64,000 nt of DNA from Acanthosepion pharaonis. Lineage: Eukaryota > Mollusca > Cephalopoda > Sepiida > Sepiidae. A model generated the notes under the pieces. The model worked only from the letters and a program-made list of their open reading frames with translations, made no database searches and was not told where the DNA came from. Position numbers and translations under genes: made by a program. Where the stretch lies: contig CAHIKZ030005437.1 in the NCBI GenBank assembly GCA_903632075.3, forward strand, positions 3,357,501 to 3,421,500. The letters run 5' to 3'. How positions within the stretch are numbered: position 1 is the stretch's first letter; each line of letters opens with the position of its first letter. Below are positions 58,482 to 64,000 of the stretch, in pieces.

Positions 58482-59171
58482 CAACTGTATACAAATTCGA
58501 GTAAATGTTAAGCAATTCCTGAACCTTACGTAATTCTATCTAAATTAGTTGTCGTCTATATATGGAAGCAAAATATTGAAAAAATAAAATTAAAAATTGC
58601 GTTATGAAAATGAAAATATTAAAAGTAAACGAAAATAAAATGATGTATTTTATCTTTAAAATGAATAGAAATATTAAAATATGTCAGAAGGTGTTAATTC
58701 GCATAATTATAAGTAACATTCAAAATTATCTCAATATTAAAGTTGGATGGAGTACAGACCTATTGGATTTCTAAGTAAATTATTATTGGAAAGTTTCTTG
58801 CAAGAAAATTAGTATGCATTTGAATGTCTTCAAACGAAAACTTTTAGCGACTATTTATGCTGGACACTACAATGCAGCGATTTATGCAGTTATAAATGAA
58901 GGGTACGGATGGAATGTATTTACGGCTGAAAAAAATATTTTACACAGATACTATAAATCTGTAATTTATGATGCAAAAACTGGCAGGCGCTTTGTCCGAA
59001 TTTCAAATGATCGGTTTTATAATATTGTTTTTTTTTTTTTGTTAAGTTCAATTTTTGCACCAAGTCGCAACGTTTATCTGTTCAATGATGAGATCCACGC
59101 ATTATTTTTTTTAAACATGTAATTCGGTAATAAGCAACTGTATACAAATTCGAGTAAATGTTAAGCAATTC
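58482..59171 (+). repeat. Right flank of the insertion: segment C plus a full A-B-C repeat unit
   Basis: 58482-58519 (segment C, from CAACTGTATAC) is followed by segment A (58518-59076, matching 48291-48832), segment B (59073-59135, matching 52190-52266) and segment C again (59134-59171). At 59125-59145 the uninterrupted GTAATAAGCAACTG is the empty counterpart of the BEL insertion site. An open frame of 102 residues (58814-59122, starting MHLNVFKRK) spans A and B. I do not recognise it, and it is broken in the left copy. Confidence 0.85.
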
Positions 59172-59319
59172 CACTACTGACGTCAGTGAGGCTAAGCTAA
59201 TTACAAAAAGAAACCCCCCCAAAACAGTCATTTTCTCATGAACGTGGTGTGGCTTCCTTCTGTCTTTTTTATAATTATTTTCATGGCAACAGTTCTGATT
59301 TTTTTCCCTGGAAAAACTG
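59172..59319. other. Unassigned DNA
   Basis: A short stretch after the repeat. Nothing is recognised. Confidence 0.4.
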
Positions 59320-59600
59320 ATTACAAGAAATTAAGGGTGCTACTAGACTAACATCTAGGTCCCAGATTTTTACTGTTGAAATAGTTAAAGATAACCGCTA
59401 CATCTACTCCAACAATTTCGTTTCTCAAAATTTCCGCCTGTGGAACTCCATTTCAATGATTTGCTTCCATGATAAATACAATTAAAAAAATAAAAATAAA
59501 TGCAATCACCATCTTCTTCAATCCCGTTCATATTTTGTCCTTTCCTCAGTACCCCGTATACACAGTCTTTCTTGGGGTGAAATGATTAAAAAAATAAAAA
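59320..59600 (-). repeat. CCAAGCAAGGC-family dispersed repeat, minus strand
   Basis: Read on the minus strand it starts ATCATTTCACCCCAAG (near 59590). It continues through GGAGTTCCACAGGCGG, AAACGAAATTGTTGGAGTAG and GGACCTAGATGTTAGTCTAG (near 59350), in the same order as 7021-7350. Confidence 0.6.
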
Positions 59601-59744
59601 GGGTTACTAAGTTCGCCATTTTATCCAGTATTCAAGTATTCTACCGACTCATAAATTTGCTTTTAATCGATTAGTTTCATTAATTGTCGTTAAGCTAAAT
59701 ATGATTTGATTATAGTTGTGAAGGTTTTGTGCAGAACCAATCGT

Positions 59745-59995
59745 ATTTTTTGAAGGGCAGAATACAGAGACCTGGTGCACTAAGTGTTACAAGGTCCCCA
59801 AACGACAAATTCAGAGTTGTCAGTTGCCATCGAAGGCCATCGAACCAATCTGTCCTGCTATTTACCTAAAGAGAGTGACGAGAAGATTAATATCTTTCCC
59901 AAGGGTATCAGCAAGTAAGGAAATGTAATGGATTCGACTGAAATTCCAACCCGGCTCTCCGATTCTTCAATCCCAGCCGCTATCCACTATTCCAA
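59745..59995 (-). mobile_element. Octopus-type tRNA-derived SINE, minus strand
   Basis: On the minus strand, GTGGATAGCGGCTGGG and GAGCCGGGTTGGAATTTC (B-box) are followed by AATCCATTACATT, CTTACTTGCTGATACC, GGTAAATAGCAGGACAG and GATGGCAACTGACAACTC. The family order is as at 18405-18685, and the 3' part is diverged. Confidence 0.75.
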
Positions 59996-60565
59996 CCTAT
60001 ACATAGCTTTTGTTTATGGTTGTTCGTTGAATGAGCGTAACATTTTGTTTTAAGAGAACAAGCTGCAAATATTACATAACAATAACCGTCATTTCTGTTG
60101 GGAAGTGGTTACTGATCTTTATTTAAGGGTTTATTCACAAGTGCATCATTCTGCGACACTTTAAGACAAATACACCGAAATAAACAAGTATAACGTCATT
60201 CTCCACGCTTAAATCTGAAAATAATCAGTGTTAAACCAATTGAAAACATTCTCCTCTCTCTCTATATATATATATTCAAACAGGTTTCATTGAATAATAT
60301 AAAACATCTTTAATTTTATAACGATCAGTTCCATTTCTTTAATCAGTTCTTGATGTTAAGATGAAAGTCATCAAGGAAGGTACCTTAGTTTTTTCAAACC
60401 CAATTACTTTCGATTTTCTTCCAAGATGAAAAACAAATTTATTTTACCTGTGACAAAATTTACATTTCGTTGTGATGGTGATTTAAAAAAAAAAGTGCGT
60501 GAACGCGTTCTGTTATAATTATTTATTAAATATTATTCAATGAAGAATGTTTAAATGAAAATATG

Positions 60566-60613
<48 letters not shown>
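59996..60613. other. Unassigned AT-rich DNA with a (TA)n
   Basis: The (TA)n spans about 60566-60612 and abuts the mariner relic that follows. Nothing else is named. Confidence 0.5.
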
Positions 60614-60616
<3 letters not shown>

Positions 60617-61251
60617 TGAATCAACTAATTTGTTAGTTTATCATAGCAATTTGTCAAAATAATTGGGTAAAATTACATTTTAATTCATTGTATATTCACC
60701 ATTGCTAATACCTGTTGTCACTTATCAGACAGCTGAGGTGAAAATGTTTTTGTTTAAGTTCTTTAGTTCTCATAAGAGAAACACTGTCCGATCATAGCGT
60801 TTTGTGGCAAAGGAAAAAAAGTAATAATCAGTTGGTGCAATGTCAGGTAAGTCTAACGTGTGGACAGAACAAACCAAATAAGTTCCAATTTCTTCTGTTA
60901 CCATTTCTTTATACGGCCTTGTGTTGTCATGGAGAACACATTTCGACCAAGCATTTATGGCCATTTAACTGTTGTCGTCTAAGTGTACATTTAGCGTTAC
61001 ATTGTGTGTTAACATCTCTAAATGAATAATACCTCAGCGATCCTACCTCGCGCACAATATTATATTTCTTCCATGCAGGTCAGGTTTGTGGGTAGGTTGT
61101 GGAGATTTATCCTCGGTAAGCCGTCTACGTTGAAAAAAATACCCGTATGTAATCCATTTCCATCATTTGTTATATATTTAAGCAACGGTTAATTAAGATA
61201 CTACCTTCTTCATTAGAAATGCTTCCCCAAAACGGAAATTGACTCAACCAA
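60612..61251 (-). mobile_element. Internally deleted mariner-type transposon, minus strand
   Basis: The ends are short inverted repeats (GGTTGAATCAA at 60614-60624 and TTGACTCAACC at 61239-61249, one mismatch). The minus-strand frame 60770-60964 keeps the catalytic segment VLHDNTRPY, with LDLPDIAPTDYYFFSF further on. This corresponds to HDNARPH and the YSPDLAPTDYHLF motif of mariner transposases. Upstream and downstream parts are broken or missing. At about 640 bp it is roughly half the length of an intact mariner. The 75-residue plus-strand frame is antisense. Confidence 0.8.
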
Positions 61252-61654
61252 TAGGTAGCTAGCGAGCTCTCTTGATTCATATCTCTTTATCTGCATGCAT
61301 AATAAAATTAAATGAACATCTACTCTTCAGGAAACTTTATTGTAAGCTTTTACATTTTAGAATTAAATCTCAACCTCATATTAGAGAGAAGATAAGTAAA
61401 CAGAATATTTATTACTTTTTTTTATAGTAAAGGCCACTCGTACAAGTCTCAAGATTTATTCATAGTAGAGGATGACTGAAGGCAGTGTTTGATAGCAACG
61501 TAAGAAGGCATTATTAGGATAAGGAGGATAGAAACCGATTTGCCTCGACTTGAAGACAAATGCGTTCAGAGAAATATCCACGGAGGAATTTGTGCAACAA
61601 TGTAGAATTTTCTGAGTCAACAACCCCTACTTACAAATGAACTATGGGCCTGTG
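61252..61654. other. Unassigned DNA
   Basis: Nothing is recognised. Confidence 0.4.
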
Positions 61655-61880
61655 TATGACGATAAACTACGTCTGCGAACAAGGCCTCTGATCAGGAAGT
61701 TTTGTGGAGCTTGGAACCTCCGAAATTGCTCTTGTTTCCAGATCCGCCCTGACCTGGGATCGTAGCACCTATTAGGGTACCAGATATGGGATAATTGCGG
61801 ATAGCCAAACAGAGGTCATAACACTATGAAAGTACAAAAATAGATTTTATAGTAAGAATACTAGCAATACATGTTTAGTG
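61655..61880 (+). repeat. Dispersed repeat shared with 5455-5720
   Basis: TGTATGACGATAAACTACGT, AACAAGGCCTCTGATCAGGA and CACCTATTAGGGTACCAG occur in the same order as near 5457-5590. The two copies are diverged. Confidence 0.6.
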
Positions 61881-61884
61881 ATCG

Positions 61885-62325
61885 CTGACCCACTATTTTT
61901 CTGCTCAACTAAGGATTCACTTTGCGAGTCGTTCTGCCTTTTCCTCTATCCGTAAGAATCCTCTTCCTCCCCATCATGTTTCTTCCGTGATTTATTCTTT
62001 TAAATGTGGTTGCGGTAGCAACTACATATGAAGGACTTCCCAACGTTTAGATTGTAGGATCAGGCAGCATGTCCCATTGCGAGTTCTTAATCCGGATGCT
62101 CGTAATAGCCAGTTGGTTAATACTTCCGGGTCAGCAATCAATGAACATTTGATAAATTGCAGGGATTGTGCGAAGATTTTCAGTCCGAATTGGTTTACTG
62201 TACTGTTCAGTTCGCACTCTCCATTTCATTTGAGGGCACTTGAGTCTCTGTATATTCGGTCCAGGGAGTCGTCTCTTTGCAAGCAAAAAGACTGTCTCCT
62301 TGGGCTTCACGTTATTAGACTCTAG
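61885..62325 (+). pseudogene. Penelope-like element GIY-YIG endonuclease relic
   Basis: A plus-strand frame reads YSFKCGCGSNYI, a stop codon where Gly is expected (TGA at about 62026), then RTSQRLDCRIRQHVPLR. After HLINCRDCAK it continues with FHLRALESLYIRSRESSLCK, then DCLLGLHVIRL and a stop (62325). This matches the C-terminal endonuclease of Penelope-like elements: a Y-x-F-C-CG-S-YIG-R core with a Cys pair and the FHL-LE-Y-I terminal block. The reverse transcriptase that should precede it is not visible upstream, so the copy is 5'-truncated. In life this domain nicks target DNA. Confidence 0.8.
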
Positions 62326-62515
62326 TGTTTATCATACATTCCCTTCACACTCCCCATTTTTATTTTTTTCCTTTGTGCTCTGCATTTTTGCGCGGTTTGA
62401 AATATAATTTTTTTCTTTTTTTCCCCTCATACCATTAATCATTTCATTTTTTAATGTTTTAATTGTATGTCGGGTGTTTGTGTGAGTCAATATATATTGC
62501 AATAATTGTTAAATT

Positions 62516-62575
62516 GTTCCCAGTCGACCCTGATGAGCTTGGGAACGAAACTGGTTGGTCTGTTCTGTAAGTGTT
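62516..62575 (+). ncRNA. Hammerhead-like CTGATGAG...CGAAAC motif (degenerate)
   Basis: About 190 bp after the Penelope-like endonuclease stop, CTGATGAG (62530-62537) and CGAAAC (62546-62551) are separated by 8 nt. GTTCCCA (62516-62522) pairs with TGGGAAC (62540-62546) in an alternative hairpin. Penelope-like elements are known to carry hammerhead ribozymes in their terminal repeats. Helix II is poorly paired here and helices I and III are not evident, so I regard it as a decayed or merely similar motif. Confidence 0.3.
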
Positions 62576-62599
62576 ATCATCTCTTATTTTTTTATTTTT

Positions 62600-64000
62600 C
62601 ATAATGCCTTTAGGAAATAATTTGTATCTATTCCTTGCAATATTACGGTACTGTACCTCCCAACAATTTATTTAAATAAATAAATATATATATCCTACAT
62701 ATCTTGTTGGCATTAAATAAGCCATTGAAACTGATATACCGTGAAACAACATAAACCAAACAAAACAAATGGACTATGAAAGAAATGTTGGTGATTTGTG
62801 GATGTAGGTTGAATAATTATAACTGTAAAGACTGAACTCGTAGAACTAATGATTAGATCTCGCCTGAACATTTGTCACGGGTAGCTTCAGTACATTGCAG
62901 TCATACTCCATTTGTGGTTTAATATGGCCCTTGTAAACATTCTATTAATGCTCTATATCTTGATAGCGAGCACTATAATTACAAAGATTGCTTGCTTTAA
63001 AAACGTTATCTTCCACGAAAAAAAAACAAAAAACAAAACACTAGAACGACCTTTTATTTGCCGGGGCACAATTTTTATTTTTATGCTTATACAACGCCAT
63101 ACAGATATGTATATGCATGTATGGAAGTGTGTCAGAGGAACTTTAAAATCTGCTGAACTATAAGTCCTTACTATCTGAATGTACATTTGCGTGAATAATT
63201 GGCTCAGGTATTGTTAAACTGGGCCCTGGTGCAATAAGTCAGAAAAATACTCTCGATGATTGGTTAAAATTGATTTTAAACATCCACATTGATACCTAAC
63301 GTGATTGGAAATGTATTTATTTCAACTTCCCTGTTTTTGCGAATGCTTACATACACATTTGAATGCATGCCAAGGAGAAAAAAAAACTTTTTTTAAAAAG
63401 CACGGTGGCAAATAACCGTGCAGCTGCTTGTTCTAACCTTGCATCAGTAGCCAGGAAATTATTTAAACCCAAATCTGGTCGTTTCCTGATTTTACATCTG
63501 TTGCCAGATGAACGAGGAATAACTTTCAAGTAAGCTTCAACGACATCCGGAATGATAAAGGAAAATTTCTTTAGACGTCCAGTCGAGAATAATATATGAA
63601 ATGTCCGCAGGAACGTGGCAATTACAGCATTTCTTCATTTAATGACTTAGCTGTTTAACTACCCCGGACATACAAACTGTTATAAAATCTTATAATAAAT
63701 TCCAAAAAAAAAAAAAATGACCAGCCCATATTCGACGTTATAGGAAAACCTTTATCGGATAATTTTTCTTTCTTCACACTGAACCAAAATAAAGCCAAAA
63801 TTACAGTGTGCAAACTGAAGTAATGCATAGAATATACATCCGTTATTCGAATTTGTTTATCATATTTACTGTTCAGTACAATACTGTACTATATACACCT
63901 TTAGAAATATGATAAATATTGCAAATGGTGCAAAATTTACATTAAAACTATTTGAAACTGTTTGACACAAATATTATACGCGCAGTATGCCTAAAATAGC
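62600..64000. other. Unassigned AT-rich DNA
   Basis: Frames of 60-83 residues on both strands (62912-63529) have no motif. A run of 13 A lies near 63704. I see no gene or named repeat. Confidence 0.4.

Noticed and set aside
48291..59076. The two 540-bp A segments as LTRs of one large element
   Set aside because: They do not end in TG...CA, no target duplication flanks them, and the right copy continues into B and C segments also seen left of the BEL insertion, which fits a tandem duplication better.
62516..62575. Intact hammerhead ribozyme
   Set aside because: The CTGATGAG and CGAAAC boxes are present, but helix II pairs poorly and helices I and III are not supported.

Overview
The window looks like non-coding sequence from a large, repeat-rich animal genome, most likely a cephalopod and probably an octopus. 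It is AT-rich, with a dozen long (TA)n tracts and many tRNA-related SINEs whose bodies resemble octopus SINEs as I remember them. Broken LINE, mariner, Penelope-like and BEL/Pao elements fill much of the rest. I found no convincing host gene exon, rRNA gene, functional tRNA gene or CRISPR array. The organism call rests on repeat style and was not checked against any database.

Layout. 1-8.2 kb: microsatellites, unassigned AT-rich DNA, and two diverged head-to-tail copies of an unnamed repeat. 8.8-16.5 kb: a field of decayed LINE 3' ends on both strands, a foldback element with an internal tRNA-like head, and a 5S-related SINE. 16.5-18.8 kb: a GC-richer, promoter-like tract (possible LTR remnant) and three tRNA-type SINEs. 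18.8-26.9 kb: a second foldback element, an 80-bp-arm hairpin, another 5S-related SINE and an internally deleted mariner. 28.8-31.8 kb: two LINE reverse-transcriptase relics. 34.7-38.3 kb and 44-47 kb: more foldback elements and SINEs, including the most complete copies. 48.3-59.2 kb: a roughly 650-bp sequence present as a tandem pair, disrupted by a BEL/Pao LTR retrotransposon. 59.3-62.6 kb: SINE, mariner and a Penelope-like GIY-YIG endonuclease relic.

The main element is the minus-strand BEL/Pao retrotransposon at 52267-58477 (LTRs of 376-377 bp, TG...CA ends, 4-bp target duplication TAAG). From 5' to 3' on its own strand it carries gag, aspartic protease, reverse transcriptase, RNase H, integrase (HHCC, DDE and C-terminal region) and, unusually, a complete C4HC3 PHD finger after the integrase. 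The finger has the methionine and tryptophan spacing of H3K4me3-binding PHD fingers of the TAF3 type. This suggests, as inference, an element that reads active-promoter chromatin to choose integration sites. The coding region is broken by many 1-nt frameshifts, so this copy is not an intact gene set as assembled.

Two other repeat designs deserve attention. One is a SINE with a 5S-rRNA-like head fused to a tRNA-like head. The other is a family of foldback elements whose 47-bp inverted ends enclose a tRNA-like unit and a CTGAAGA / GGCCG-loop-CGGCC / GAAAC motif that resembles part of a hammerhead ribozyme core.
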